This document shows positions 33,895 to 43,365 of a stretch of 64,000 nt of DNA, piece by piece. Under the pieces are notes generated by a model. It was not told where the DNA came from and ran no database searches. It was given only the letters and a program-made list of their open reading frames with translations. Position 1 is the first letter of the stretch; each line of letters begins with the position of its first letter. This DNA is from CAZGUX01 sp964529305 (lineage in GTDB: Bacteria > Acidobacteriota > Terriglobia > Bryobacterales > Bryobacteraceae): positions 8,705 through 72,704 of the forward strand of contig CAZGUX010000103.1 of the NCBI GenBank assembly GCA_964529305.1, given 5' to 3'. A program made the position numbers and the translations under genes.

Positions 33895-35465
33895 AACTGC
33901 TCCTCGTGTGGATCGCCGTCGTGCCTCTGGCTTCGGCGCAAGTCACCGGCCCGAGGTTGCGGGACGCCCGCACCGAGCCGGGCGCGTGGCTGATGTATGG
34001 CCGCGACTATCGGGCCTGGCGCTACAGCGATCTCGACGAGATCAATGCTTCGAATGTCTCCCGGCTGGCCGTCAAGTGGATCTTCCAGACCAGCGTACCC
34101 GGAAACATGGAAGCGACGCCTCTGGTCTATGACGGGATGATGTATTTCACCGCCCCGCTGAACCACGCGTTTGCCCTCGACCTGCTGACCGGCCGCCAGG
34201 TGTGGCGCTATTCCAAGCCGGTGCCGCAAGGCGCCAAGGGTTGTTGCGGAACCCCGAATCGCGGCTTCGCCGCCTGGGGCGATCGCCTGTACAAAGTCAA
34301 CTTCCAGGGCACCCTGGTCGCGCTCGATGCGGCCAGTGGCAAAGTCGCCTGGGAGACCGAGGTCGCCGATTACCGCAAAGGATTCTCTCTTACGGTCGCG
34401 CCCCTGGTGGTGAAGGACAAAGTGATCGTCGGCATCTCCGGCGCCGAATTCGGTGTGCGGGGGTACCTGGATGCCTACGATGCGGCCACCGGCAAACGTG
34501 CCTGGCGGTTCTACACCGTGGCCGCGGCGGGCGAGCCCGGAGGCGAAACCTGGGGAGGCGACTCCTGGAGGCGCGGCGGCGGCTCCACCTGGGTCTCCGG
34601 TTCGTACGACCCCGAGTTGAACACGATCTTCTGGGGAACCGGGAACCCTGGCCCCGACATGAACGGCGACGTCCGCCCTGGCGACAACCTCTACACCTGC
34701 AGCATCATCGCGCTGGACGCGGACAGCGGGAAGCTCAAATGGCACTTCCAATTCACACCTCACGACGTTCACGATTGGGACGCCACCGAAGACCTGCCCC
34801 TGGTCGACCTCACCGTCGCCGGCAAGCCGGTGAAAGCCGTGATACAGGCCAACCGCAACGGCCACTTCTACGCCCTCGACCGAACCAATGGGAAACTGCT
34901 GGCCACCAAGGCCTACACCAAGGTCACCTGGACCTCCGGCTTCGATGCCAAAGGACGGCCCATCCTGGTCCCCGGACAGGAACCCACCGAGGAGGGCAAC
35001 CGTTCCTGTCCCGGCCTCGGCGGGGGACACAACTGGCAGCCCACTGCTTACAGTCCTCGCACCGGTCTTTATTACTTTGGTTCGACCGATGGCTGCCACC
35101 TCTACTACAAGACCGATCAGGAATATGTCGAGGGGCAGTGGTACCAACTGAGCACGGTCGGGCCGGTCTCGCGCGAGCCGGAAGCCGGCTCGGCGATCGC
35201 GGTCGACCCGGCGACCGGCGAAACGCGCTGGCGTGTTGAGCTGAAGAGCGCCCCCAACGGCATGCTGGCCACCGCGGGCGATCTGGTCTTCACCGGCGAC
35301 GGCAGCGGCTATCTTGTAGCGTTCGATGCCAAATCAGGAAAAGTGCTGTGGCGCTTCCAGACGGGGGGCGGGATCGCCGCGGCGCCCATCACCTATTCTT
35401 TCCGCGGCAAACAACAAATCGCCCTCGCCGCCGGAGGAACCATGATCGTATTCGGGTTGCCCTAG
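33891..35465 (+). CDS. Periplasmic PQQ-dependent alcohol dehydrogenase-like quinoprotein
   Basis: The 524-residue exported protein (signal KLLLVWIAVVPLASAQ) is an eight-bladed propeller of the methanol/alcohol dehydrogenase family. Landmarks are the vicinal disulfide CysCys at 118-119 (QGAKGCCGTPNR), Glu186 in GISGAEFGVRG, Asn252 in FWGTGNPGPD and Asp295 in FTPHDVHDWDATEDLP. Two residues after that catalytic Asp comes Asp297. XoxF- and PedH-type enzymes have Asp at this extra position, where they bind a lanthanide, while calcium enzymes have Ala or Ser. It oxidises an alcohol and passes electrons to the cytochrome c encoded just upstream. The substrate is unknown. No C-terminal haem domain is present. 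Confidence 0.88.
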   Translation: MKLLLVWIAVVPLASAQVTGPRLRDARTEPGAWLMYGRDYRAWRYSDLDEINASNVSRLAVKWIFQTSVPGNMEATPLVYDGMMYFTAPLNHAFALDLLTGRQVWRYSKPVPQGAKGCCGTPNRGFAAWGDRLYKVNFQGTLVALDAASGKVAWETEVADYRKGFSLTVAPLVVKDKVIVGISGAEFGVRGYLDAYDAATGKRAWRFYTVAAAGEPGGETWGGDSWRRGGGSTWVSGSYDPELNTIFWGTGNPGPDMNGDVRPGDNLYTCSIIALDADSGKLKWHFQFTPHDVHDWDATEDLPLVDLTVAGKPVKAVIQANRNGHFYALDRTNGKLLATKAYTKVTWTSGFDAKGRPILVPGQEPTEEGNRSCPGLGGGHNWQPTAYSPRTGLYYFGSTDGCHLYYKTDQEYVEGQWYQLSTVGPVSREPEAGSAIAVDPATGETRWRVELKSAPNGMLATAGDLVFTGDGSGYLVAFDAKSGKVLWRFQTGGGIAAAPITYSFRGKQQIALAAGGTMIVFGLP

Positions 35466-35522
35466 AGCGCACGGCCGGCTCCCGTGGCATGTAGATCGAG
35501 GATTCGCCGCCCTGGTGCCTAC

Positions 35523-36851
35523 CTACGCCTCCTCCGGCGGCGCCTCCGCCAGTTCCAGAGGTCTCCGGAATCCGCCCGTCTTCCACGCGGCATACCCGAT
35601 TCCGGCCAGCATCCACGCGCCCCCCACCGCCAAGGCCAGCGGCCGAAGCCGGACCCACAGCAGCAGGCAAATCAGAAACCCGCCCATCGGCAGGACGCCG
35701 TCGTGCCAGCGCCTGGTTTCCGATCGCCAGTAGTAACGGAGAAACGACGCTGCATTGACCCCCATGAAGCCCGCGATCGCGCCGAAGTTCAAGAGTTCGG
35801 CGCCCAGTTGAAAGCTCAAGGTCAATGCTCCGGCGATCGCCACCACGCCGGCGAAGAGAATATTGTTGCGCGGGATCTGCCGCTTCGCGTCGATCGCTCC
35901 AAAGAACCTGCGCGGCAGCACCCCGTCGCGACCCATTCCGTAGAGCATCCGCGCGCCGGCCAGTTGGGCTCCGCTGCCCGACCCCACCGTCGCCACCAGC
36001 AGCGTCAGGTTCAGCACGTGGAACAGCCAGTCGCCACCAGCGCGCCCGGCCACGTGGACAAACGCCGTATCCACGTCCGGGTAGCTGTGGAAGTCCGGCC
36101 AGATGGCCTGCGCCAGCGCCACCTGCGTGACGGAAAGCACTCCGGTGATCAGGCAAACCCACACCGTCGCCAACAGGACGTTCCGGCGCGGGTTCTCGAC
36201 CTCCTCCGACAAGGTCGACACGGCATCGAATCCGATATAGGTCAGCACCGCGACCGAGGTCCCGCCGGAAACGGCGCTCCACGAAAACGTGGCCGGATTG
36301 TAGAAAGCACGGGCAATCGAAGCACCTGGCTCGCCGGCCAGGTAGCGTACCGCCGCGAAAAAGAACGCGATGATGACGATGCCCATGAAGGCCACCAGCA
36401 CTTCCGCCGTCCGCGCGCTCGACCGGATGCCGTGCAGGTTGAGCCACGTGAACAGCCCCGCGAAGAACAGCGCCCACACTACATAAGGCGTGCCCGGAAA
36501 CGCGTTCATCGCCGCCTTGGAACACCAGATGGTGCAGATCAGCGGGTTCAGCAGATAGTCGAGCGCCAGCAGCCAGCCCGTGACAAACCCCAAAGTCGGG
36601 TGAATCTCGCGGCCGACGTAGGTGAACGCGGAACCGGCGCTTGGATAGGCCGCGGCCATCCGGCCGTAGCTCACCGCGGTCAGCAGCATGGCCGTCATCG
36701 CCAGCAGAATCGCCGTCGCCGCGTGGCCTTCCGACAACTGGCTGACGACCCCGAACGGCGGCATCGGCGCCGTAGGTTGGATCACCAGAATCCCGTAGAA
36801 GATCAGATCCCACAGGCCAAGCGATCGCTTGAGGCGGACAGGGTCGGACAA
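35523..36851 (-). CDS. APC-superfamily amino acid permease
   Basis: I set the start at a TTG (36851), giving SDPVRLKRSLGLWDLIFYGI, the typical N-terminus of this family; the frame stays open 43 codons upstream but overlaps the divergent gene. The 442-residue protein has about 12 transmembrane helices, including FGVVSQLSEGHAATAILLAM, SAGSAFTYVGREIHPTLGFV (substrate-binding loop), TYIGFDAVSTLSEEVENPRR (the conserved acidic loop) and GAIAGFMGVNAASFLRYYWR. It imports an amino acid or amine with a proton or by exchange. It is convergent with the quinoprotein gene, with no obvious terminator. Confidence 0.85.
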   Translation of the reverse strand: MSDPVRLKRSLGLWDLIFYGILVIQPTAPMPPFGVVSQLSEGHAATAILLAMTAMLLTAVSYGRMAAAYPSAGSAFTYVGREIHPTLGFVTGWLLALDYLLNPLICTIWCSKAAMNAFPGTPYVVWALFFAGLFTWLNLHGIRSSARTAEVLVAFMGIVIIAFFFAAVRYLAGEPGASIARAFYNPATFSWSAVSGGTSVAVLTYIGFDAVSTLSEEVENPRRNVLLATVWVCLITGVLSVTQVALAQAIWPDFHSYPDVDTAFVHVAGRAGGDWLFHVLNLTLLVATVGSGSGAQLAGARMLYGMGRDGVLPRRFFGAIDAKRQIPRNNILFAGVVAIAGALTLSFQLGAELLNFGAIAGFMGVNAASFLRYYWRSETRRWHDGVLPMGGFLICLLLWVRLRPLALAVGGAWMLAGIGYAAWKTGGFRRPLELAEAPPEEA

Positions 36852-36894
36852 GTCCCGGATTGTACCACCGGCCTCGCTGCTACACTCGGAAACG

Positions 36895-38073
36895 ATGCGA
36901 GGTTTGCTGCTGGTGCTCGCCACAGTGATGGTGGCGCGCGCCGACAATACGCTGGTTCTGCCGTTCTTCAATCTGTCCAATCAGCCCGATCTGAACTGGG
37001 TCGGCGAGAGCATCTCGGAGGCGGTCCGCACCGCCCTCGACGAACACGGCATCGTCGTGCTGGGCCGCGAAGACCGGCAGGAGGTCTTCCGCCGCCTCTC
37101 CGTGCCGCCCTATGTCCGGCTAACCACCGCCACCGTGTTCAAGCTCGGTTCGGTCGCCGACGCCACCGACGTCGTCTATGGCCAATACGAACTGGCTCCC
37201 GGTCAGGAAGGTGAGGCGGCGGAGAAGCGCACCCTCCGCATTACGTGCCGCATGCTCAACCTGCGGGAGATGAAGCCATCGGGCGAACTGCTGGAAATCG
37301 GAGGCATGGGCGATCTGGCCTCGCTCCAGAATCATCTCTCCTATCTCGCCTTGCGCCATTTTGCCGGTCCCGCGACGCCGGCGGAGGACGAGTTCCGCCG
37401 CCTCCGCCCATCCCTCCGGGTCGACGCGGTCGAAAACCATATTCGCGGCCTTCTGGCCCCCACGGCCAACCAGAAGATCCGCTTCTTCACCCAGGCCGCC
37501 CGGCTCGACGAGCGCTTCGCGACCCCCTGCTTTGAGCTCGGCCGCCTCTATGCCCAGCGCAAGGAATACCGTTTCGCCCCCGAGTGGCTGGAGCGCGTCA
37601 AGGCCGAAGATGCCCGCTACGCCGAAGCGCAGTTCTGGCTGGGCCTCTCGCGGTACTTCACCGGCGACTTCGAACGCGCCGAGGCGGCCTTTCGCGCGGT
37701 CTCCGAACGAGTCCCTCTCAACGAAGTCTTCAACAACCTCGGCGCCGCCCAGTCGCGCCGCCGCGACCCCCATGCCGTGGACAACTTCCAAAAGGCCATC
37801 GCCGGCGACGATGCCGATCCCGATTTCCACTTCAACGCCGGCTATTCGCTGTGGAAGCAGCAGCGATTCGACGAGGCCGCGCCGGCGTTTCGCGCCGTCC
37901 TCGAGCGGGCGCCCGAAGATCAGAACGCCACCGTCATGCTAGGCCGGTGCCTGAAACGCTCCGGTCCGCGGCCGGCCGATCCGAAGTCCGACGGCCTGGA
38001 GCGGGTGAAGCTGAACTACGAAGGCGCGGCCTACCGCCAGTTGAAAGCCGCCATCGACGGCAAGCGGAAGTAG
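36895..38073 (+). CDS. Exported TolB-like/TPR protein
   Basis: The ATG at 36895 begins a signal peptide (RGLLLVLATVMVARA); the longer frame overlaps the permease promoter. The 392-residue protein first has a TolB/FlgO-like domain (NTLVLPFFNLSNQPDLNWVG, ESISEAVRTALDEHGIVVLG). The same type occurs in the regulator encoded at 4819-6753. From about residue 190 come TPR-like helices (FATPCFELGRLYAQRKEYRF, AEAQFWLGLSRYFTGDFERA, PDFHFNAGYSLWKQQRFDEA). It probably acts as a periplasmic scaffold. It is divergent from the permease gene and followed by the convergent amidohydrolase. Confidence 0.78.
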   Translation: MRGLLLVLATVMVARADNTLVLPFFNLSNQPDLNWVGESISEAVRTALDEHGIVVLGREDRQEVFRRLSVPPYVRLTTATVFKLGSVADATDVVYGQYELAPGQEGEAAEKRTLRITCRMLNLREMKPSGELLEIGGMGDLASLQNHLSYLALRHFAGPATPAEDEFRRLRPSLRVDAVENHIRGLLAPTANQKIRFFTQAARLDERFATPCFELGRLYAQRKEYRFAPEWLERVKAEDARYAEAQFWLGLSRYFTGDFERAEAAFRAVSERVPLNEVFNNLGAAQSRRRDPHAVDNFQKAIAGDDADPDFHFNAGYSLWKQQRFDEAAPAFRAVLERAPEDQNATVMLGRCLKRSGPRPADPKSDGLERVKLNYEGAAYRQLKAAIDGKRK

Positions 38074-38122
38074 CCTTACGGCAAGGGGGCCCTTCGTCGC
38101 GGCTTGGGGCACCAATTTGACA

Positions 38123-38155
38123 TCTGCAACGCGGTTACTGCCCCGGGTTTTCCCG
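38123..38155 (+). repeat. Dispersed 33-base repeat, copy A
   Basis: The sequence from TCTGCAACGCGGTTACTG through CCCCGGGTTTTCCCG matches 57304-57337 with three substitutions and one inserted T. It includes CGGGTTTTCCCG, a short hairpin with a T-rich loop. Both copies sit in intergenic DNA. Confidence 0.55.
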
Positions 38156-38163
38156 CTCTCCCT

Positions 38164-39921
38164 CTACTCCCCCGACCGCCTCACGACCCGGCCGGGCGTG
38201 GCGCCTGTCGATTTGCCGTGCGTCACGACCGCACGGCCGTTGACGAGGACGTGCTCCATGCCGGCCGAGTACTGGTGCGGCTGAGTGAACGTCGCCTTGT
38301 CGGTGAACGCCTCGGCCCGGAACACGGCGAGGTCGGCGAAGTAGCCGGGGGCGAGCCGGCCGCGCCGGGTCAGGCCGATCCGCTCTGCGGGCAGTGAAGT
38401 CATCTTCCTCACCGCTTCCTCCAGAGAGACGAGCCGTTTTTCGCGGACCATCACCCTGATGAAGCGGCCGTAGGTGCCGTAGCCGCGGGGGTGCGGGTTC
38501 CCCGCCGACAGTGGTCCCGTCGACTTGAGCGAGCTGCCGTCGGATCCCACGGCCACCAGCGGGTGCGCGGCGATCCGGTCCACGTCCGCCTCGGCCATGC
38601 CGGAGAGAATGAGCTGCGTGTCGTACTGCTCGAAGAGGCGGACGAGCGCCTCGGCCGGCTCGCACCGCATGTCCTTCGCGATATCGGGGATACTCATGCC
38701 CTGGTATTTCGGCGTCGCCGGGTGCGACGCCACCATCAGCCGGTCGAACCCGCCGATGCTCGACGCCCGCTCGGACAGGTGGGCCCTGATCTCGGCTCGC
38801 AGGGCGGGATCCTTCGCGCGTTCCAGGGCCTTTTCCCGGCTCCCCTCGACGGCCCAGCGCGGGTAGACGTTGCCGCTCATCGGACCGCTGGCGGCGATGT
38901 AGGGGTACTGGTCGGCGGCCACGTTCACCCCCTCGTTTCGCGCCTCCTCGATGCGCCGCAGCAGCTTGGCCGAGGTCCCGCGCGTCGAGCCGTTGCACTT
39001 CAGATGCGAGACCTGCACTTTCGTCCCTGTGCGCCTGCCCACCTCGAGCGCCTCCTCGAGCGCCACGTAGAGGCCCGCGCCCTCGTCCCCCGAGTCGCGC
39101 GCGTGGGTCGAGTACGTGAGGCCGCGCTTGCCCGCCTCGCGGGCCAGGGCGATGACCTCAGAGGTCATCGAGAAGACGCCGGGCGCCATCGAGAGCCCGG
39201 TGGAGAAGCCCCGCGCGCCCGCCTCCAGAGCTTCGGTGACCAGCGACTGCATGCGACGCAGCTCTCCGGGGTCTGGGGCCCTCGTCTCCATCCCGAGGAC
39301 GGCCTTGCGCACCGTGCCGTGCCCGATCTGCGTCACCACGTTCAGGGTCTTGCCCGTCTTCTCCAGTGCCTCCATGTAGCCCCCGAAGCTGGTCCAATGC
39401 GGCTTCCAGCCGGTCGCGTACCAGCGGACCCGCGAATCTAGGTCCTCCCTCGATCTTCCGATGAGGGGCGCGCAGAAGCTGAGCCCGCAGTTGCCGACGA
39501 GTTCGAGCGTGACGCCGTCCATGATCTTGGAGTCGGCGGTGGAGTCGACGAAGAACTGGAAGTCGGAGTGGGTGTGAAGGTCGATGAAGCCGGGAGTGAC
39601 GGTGAGACCGGTTGCGTCGATGGTCTGCTTCGCGGACCCGTCCAGTGCGCCGACCGCGGCGATCGTGTCGCCCGCGATCGCCACGTCGCCGACCACTCCC
39701 GGCGACCCCGTCCCATCGATCACCCGCCCGTTCTTGATCAGTAGGTCGTAAACGATCTCTCTCCTCGCAGGTTGCTGGGAGCGCGCCGTCGCGCCGACGC
39801 AGAACGGCCCGGCCGATCGGAGCAGGAATTCCCGCCGCGAACTCGGCCGGATCGATGCCGGAATGGCGAAGGGGTGGTTCATCGAGAGTTCCCGCTCGCG
39901 CGCCCAGTGGTCGTATTTCAT
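38164..39921 (-). CDS. Exported N-acyl-D-amino-acid deacylase (D-aminoacylase-like)
   Basis: The ATG at 39921 follows GAGAGG; the next Met, 13 codons in, is an alternative. The 585-residue protein has a Tat-like signal (SSRREFLLRSAG, about 27-38). The amidohydrolase-3 fold follows: YDLLIKNGRVIDGTGSPG, TPGFIDLHTHSDFQFFVD (metal ligands His116 and His118), LELVGNCGLSFCAP with the bridging Cys, YSTHARDSG, VQVSHLKCNG and VAVGSDGSSL with the catalytic Asp. It removes acyl groups from N-acyl-D-amino acids, as when recycling D-amino-acid-containing material. It is convergent with the TPR gene and borders the RAYT remnant. Confidence 0.9.
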   Translation of the reverse strand: MKYDHWARERELSMNHPFAIPASIRPSSRREFLLRSAGPFCVGATARSQQPARREIVYDLLIKNGRVIDGTGSPGVVGDVAIAGDTIAAVGALDGSAKQTIDATGLTVTPGFIDLHTHSDFQFFVDSTADSKIMDGVTLELVGNCGLSFCAPLIGRSREDLDSRVRWYATGWKPHWTSFGGYMEALEKTGKTLNVVTQIGHGTVRKAVLGMETRAPDPGELRRMQSLVTEALEAGARGFSTGLSMAPGVFSMTSEVIALAREAGKRGLTYSTHARDSGDEGAGLYVALEEALEVGRRTGTKVQVSHLKCNGSTRGTSAKLLRRIEEARNEGVNVAADQYPYIAASGPMSGNVYPRWAVEGSREKALERAKDPALRAEIRAHLSERASSIGGFDRLMVASHPATPKYQGMSIPDIAKDMRCEPAEALVRLFEQYDTQLILSGMAEADVDRIAAHPLVAVGSDGSSLKSTGPLSAGNPHPRGYGTYGRFIRVMVREKRLVSLEEAVRKMTSLPAERIGLTRRGRLAPGYFADLAVFRAEAFTDKATFTQPHQYSAGMEHVLVNGRAVVTHGKSTGATPGRVVRRSGE

Positions 39922-39960
39922 AGCATACCTCTCGCATCAAACTGCGCGGCCTGAGCGGAG

Positions 39961-40440
39961 GAAACCAGGGACAGACGGAACGTTTAGATGTTTCTCGCGT
40001 GCGCGATGTCGTGTCAAGTCGCGGCCAGCACTTTCGCTTTCGGCGGCCTTCCGCCTGGCCTTGGTTGGAGTGTCCTCCCCAGCCGGCGTTCCAGGTCTGC
40101 CACAAACGCTGCCGAACCCAGGGGCCGGCGGGGTGTGGGTCGCCCCCCGAGTCAGCGTCCGGGGTTGTCCAAGGAACTCGAACCACGCTCTTGTTGTCCT
40201 GCCACCATTCTCCATCCAGCAGGTGAAACTCATCGGGTTCGCCTTGATGCGCGCGTGCGCTCGACCAGCGATAGGCCCGTCGATCGCGTACCAGGCCGGC
40301 GCGGGCAGGGTTCAGTTCGGCATCGCGAATGACACGGTCGACGGCTGGCCACTCCATCGGGCAGGAGTAGAAGCGACTCTGCCACAGGTGACCCGTCGTG
40401 CGGGCCAGCGCGTTCCACAATTGTGCAAAACGGCCGTGGA
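39961..40440 (-). pseudogene. Truncated REP-associated tyrosine transposase (RAYT)
   Basis: On the minus strand from about 40438 one frame reads HGRFAQLWNALARTTGHLWQ, SRFYSCPMEWPAVDRVIRDA, ELNPARAGLV and YRWSSARAH, the unmistakable C-terminal half of a RAYT transposase of the Y1/IS200 type. The N-terminal part with the catalytic His-x-His is missing. Downstream of HLLDGEWW the frame drifts into unrelated Ala/Arg/Pro-rich sequence, so it is also shifted or decayed. The boundary at 39961 carries GAAACCAGGGACAGACGGAA, matching the 'GGGACAGAC' flanks common beside RAYT genes. The open frame continues into the amidohydrolase antisense strand, which is an artefact. Confidence 0.8.
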
Positions 40441-40540
40441 CGTATTTGCCCTTGGGGCCACTTCGTGAATAGACTCTACGGTCGCGACGGCGCGGCCGGC
40501 CGGCTTCCCGTTGCGCCGATTCGATAGAATCGCAGGGTCG

Positions 40541-43357
40541 ATGACGTCTACCGCACAAAGAGCCCTGATCGCCGCTGTCGCGGCCCTTCTCCTGATGCCG
40601 CGCGCCGCGAACTGCCAGGCAGAGGTGCTGCTGGAGTTGCGGTTCGGACTCCGCCCGAACAGCCCCATGGCCTGGACCGGCAGCATCACCTTGTCCTCGG
40701 GAAATCTCCAAAAACTGGACGCCCGCCTCCAGAACGGCGACCTACTTCAGGGCGATCGCTGGACGCTACGCAGGCTGGCCGGACGCCCCGTGCGAGTCTA
40801 CGCGCGGGTGAGCGCGCCGCCCTCCGGCAGCGTGACGGTCACGACCCAAGCCGGCGCGTTCACCTTCCGTCTCGCCGACTTGAAGACCGAAGCTTCGCTT
40901 TACCTCGACGGCGAGGCCAGCGTCCAGCGCGTCCGGCCCGGCGAACCCGTGGTTGCGAGTTCCACCGACGATGACTTTCCGGCGGCCGCGACGGCCCCCG
41001 ACGGCACGATTTGGGTCGCGTACGCCTCCTACCGGCGCGCCAGCCGGGTTCCCCAGCAGTACATGAGCCCGGAACTCGACGCGGCGGTGGCGAAGGGAGA
41101 CTGGAGCGCCTTCGAGCCCAAGGGACACGGCGATCAGATCCGCCTGGTGAGCCGCAAGGGTGACCAGTGGTCGGTCCCGCTGGATGTGACCGAGTCCGGA
41201 GGCGACGTGTGGCGGCCCGCCGTTTCGGTCGACCGCGAGGGCGCGGTCTGGGTGTCCTGGGCACAAAGCGACAACGGCAACTGGGAGATCTTCCGGCGGC
41301 GCTACCGCGGCCGATGGGATGCGCTCGAGCGCGTTTCGGACAACGCGGGCCCCGACTTCAACGTCGCCTCCACCACCGATCGCAGCGGCCAGGTCTGGTG
41401 GACGTGGCAGTCGTGGAACGGCACGGACTTCGACATCGCCGTCCGCGCGCAACGGGATTCCCGCTTTGCCCGGACCGAGCGCTGGACCGTTCCGGGCAAC
41501 CAGTGGAATCCCGCGATCGCGGCGGACTCGCGCGGCCGGGTCTACGTCGCCTGGGACGGCTACGAGCACGGCAATTATGATGTGTCGATGCGGCGGATCG
41601 ACTCGTCTTCGGCCGGTGAGCCGATCGCCGTCGCCGCCTCGCCGAAGTTCGAAGCGCGTCCGAGCCTGGCCTGCGATTCGAGCGGCCGGGTGTGGATCGC
41701 CTATGAAGAGTCCGGCGAGGGCTGGGGCAAGGACTTCGGCCGGCCGTGGGAGAACAACCGCGGGATCCCCTTCCACCTGCAGATGCGGACTCGCCTGCTG
41801 GTCTACACCGAGGCCGGATTTCAGGAGCCCACCTCCGGCTTGCCGGTGGAACCCACCGCGACGCAGACGCTTCCCGCCCAGGTACGGATCAGTTTCCCGC
41901 GGATCGGGTTCGATCCCGGCGGGCGTCTCTGGCTGCTCTATCGCAAGCACCGCGACCTGGTGGGCGAAGGCGAGCACTGGGTGAGCTACGCGACGTCGTA
42001 TGCAGGCTCGGTCTGGACCGCGCCCGAGAAGCTGGCCTCCTCGGACCACACGTTGGACATGCGCCCAGCGCTGGCCGCGCAGCGCTCCGGCGAAATGCTG
42101 GCCGTCTATGCGGGTGACGGGCGCCTGCGGCACGCCATCGAATTCGACCGGCAGTCCCGGCTGTACGCAACTTCGCTGGCAGGGCCGCCGGCGGCGGGTA
42201 AATGGGAACTGACTCCGGTGTCCGTCTCTCCAACCAAGGCATCCGCGGACGCCATCCGGGAGCGGGCCCTGGTCAAGCGCATTCGAGACGTTCGCGTCGA
42301 GGTAAGGGGACGGACCTATCGCCTGCTGCGCGGCGAGTTTCACCGCCACACCGAATTGTCGGCGCATCGCGACTGGTACGACGGGCCGTATGAGAACGTC
42401 TGGCGCTACGGACTCGACGTCGCCGCCGCGGACTGGATCGGCAACGGAGACCACGATGGCGGTTACGGCGAGTACCCGTGGTGGCTGATTCAGAAGCAGA
42501 CCGAGATGTATCAGGCCCCTTCCGTATTCACGCCCATGTACACCTACGAGCGGTCGCTACCCTATCCGAACGGGCATCGCAATGTGATGTTCGACCGCCG
42601 CGGCGTTTTCCCGCTGCCGCGATATGAGACGGCCGATCCGAAAGGGATTCCGGCCGCACTGGCGCCGTTTGCAGGACGCAGTGACACTCGAATGCTGTAT
42701 GCCTACTTGCGCCACTTCGGAGGCATCTCCTCGCCGCACACCAGCGCGACCGACGGAGGCGGGACCGACTGGCGGGATAATGACCCGTCCGCCGAACCCG
42801 TGGTCGAGGTCTTCCAGGGCATGCGGCGCAGCTACGAGCACGCTGGGGCTCCCAAGGCTCCGAAGGGCGGCGATATCAGACCGAAGGGCTTCATCTGGAA
42901 CGCGCTGCAGCAGGGCCATCGGCTGGGTTTCCAGTGCAGCAGCGACCATGTGAGCACTCATATCAGCTTTGGCGTCGTGTTTGCCGAACAGAACTCCCCG
43001 TCCGCGATTCTGGACGGCTTCAGGAGACGACACAGTTATGGGGCCACGGACAACATCGTGCTGGTCGTCCGGACGGCCGACCATCTGATGGGCGACGAGT
43101 TCGAGGCCAGTGAACCGCCGGAACTCCAGATCCGGGTGGAGGGTACCGCGCCCATTAGCCAAGTGGATATCATCCGGGGCATCGGCCAGGAACCGCCTGC
43201 CTACGTCTATGCCGCGGAACCCCACAGCGACACGTTCCGCATACGGTGGCGCGACCGGCAGTTAACGCCTGCCGCCACCACGTACTGGTACGTGCGCGTC
43301 CAGCAGGCTGACGGCAACATCGCCTGGTCGAGCCCCATTTGGGTTCGCGGGCGATAA
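40541..43357 (+). CDS. Exported beta-propeller/PHP-domain (DUF3604-like) fusion protein
   Basis: The ATG at 40541 follows CAGGG. The 938-residue protein has a signal (LIAAVAALLLMPRAANCQ). A sialidase-like propeller made of repeated SxDxxGxVWxxW blades spans about 130-560 (AVSVDREGAVWVSWAQSDNG, ASTTDRSGQVWWTWQSWNG, AIAADSRGRVYVAWDGYEHG). The C-terminal 330 residues are a PHP-type metal domain: LLRGEFHRHTELSAHRDWYD with His-x-His, DWIGNGDHDGGYGEYPWW, GGISSPHTSATDGGG and GFQCSSDHVSTHISFG. PHP domains are usually phosphoesterases. No identical enzyme is recognised. It lies 8 bases before the histidine kinase gene. Confidence 0.78.
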   Translation: MTSTAQRALIAAVAALLLMPRAANCQAEVLLELRFGLRPNSPMAWTGSITLSSGNLQKLDARLQNGDLLQGDRWTLRRLAGRPVRVYARVSAPPSGSVTVTTQAGAFTFRLADLKTEASLYLDGEASVQRVRPGEPVVASSTDDDFPAAATAPDGTIWVAYASYRRASRVPQQYMSPELDAAVAKGDWSAFEPKGHGDQIRLVSRKGDQWSVPLDVTESGGDVWRPAVSVDREGAVWVSWAQSDNGNWEIFRRRYRGRWDALERVSDNAGPDFNVASTTDRSGQVWWTWQSWNGTDFDIAVRAQRDSRFARTERWTVPGNQWNPAIAADSRGRVYVAWDGYEHGNYDVSMRRIDSSSAGEPIAVAASPKFEARPSLACDSSGRVWIAYEESGEGWGKDFGRPWENNRGIPFHLQMRTRLLVYTEAGFQEPTSGLPVEPTATQTLPAQVRISFPRIGFDPGGRLWLLYRKHRDLVGEGEHWVSYATSYAGSVWTAPEKLASSDHTLDMRPALAAQRSGEMLAVYAGDGRLRHAIEFDRQSRLYATSLAGPPAAGKWELTPVSVSPTKASADAIRERALVKRIRDVRVEVRGRTYRLLRGEFHRHTELSAHRDWYDGPYENVWRYGLDVAAADWIGNGDHDGGYGEYPWWLIQKQTEMYQAPSVFTPMYTYERSLPYPNGHRNVMFDRRGVFPLPRYETADPKGIPAALAPFAGRSDTRMLYAYLRHFGGISSPHTSATDGGGTDWRDNDPSAEPVVEVFQGMRRSYEHAGAPKAPKGGDIRPKGFIWNALQQGHRLGFQCSSDHVSTHISFGVVFAEQNSPSAILDGFRRRHSYGATDNIVLVVRTADHLMGDEFEASEPPELQIRVEGTAPISQVDIIRGIGQEPPAYVYAAEPHSDTFRIRWRDRQLTPAATTYWYVRVQQADGNIAWSSPIWVRGR

Positions 43358-43365
43358 TAAAGGAC

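Noticed and set aside
39158..40711. Minus-strand open frame of 517 codons
   Set aside because: Its middle part is the RAYT fragment but the rest runs antisense or out of frame through the amidohydrolase gene, so it is not one protein.
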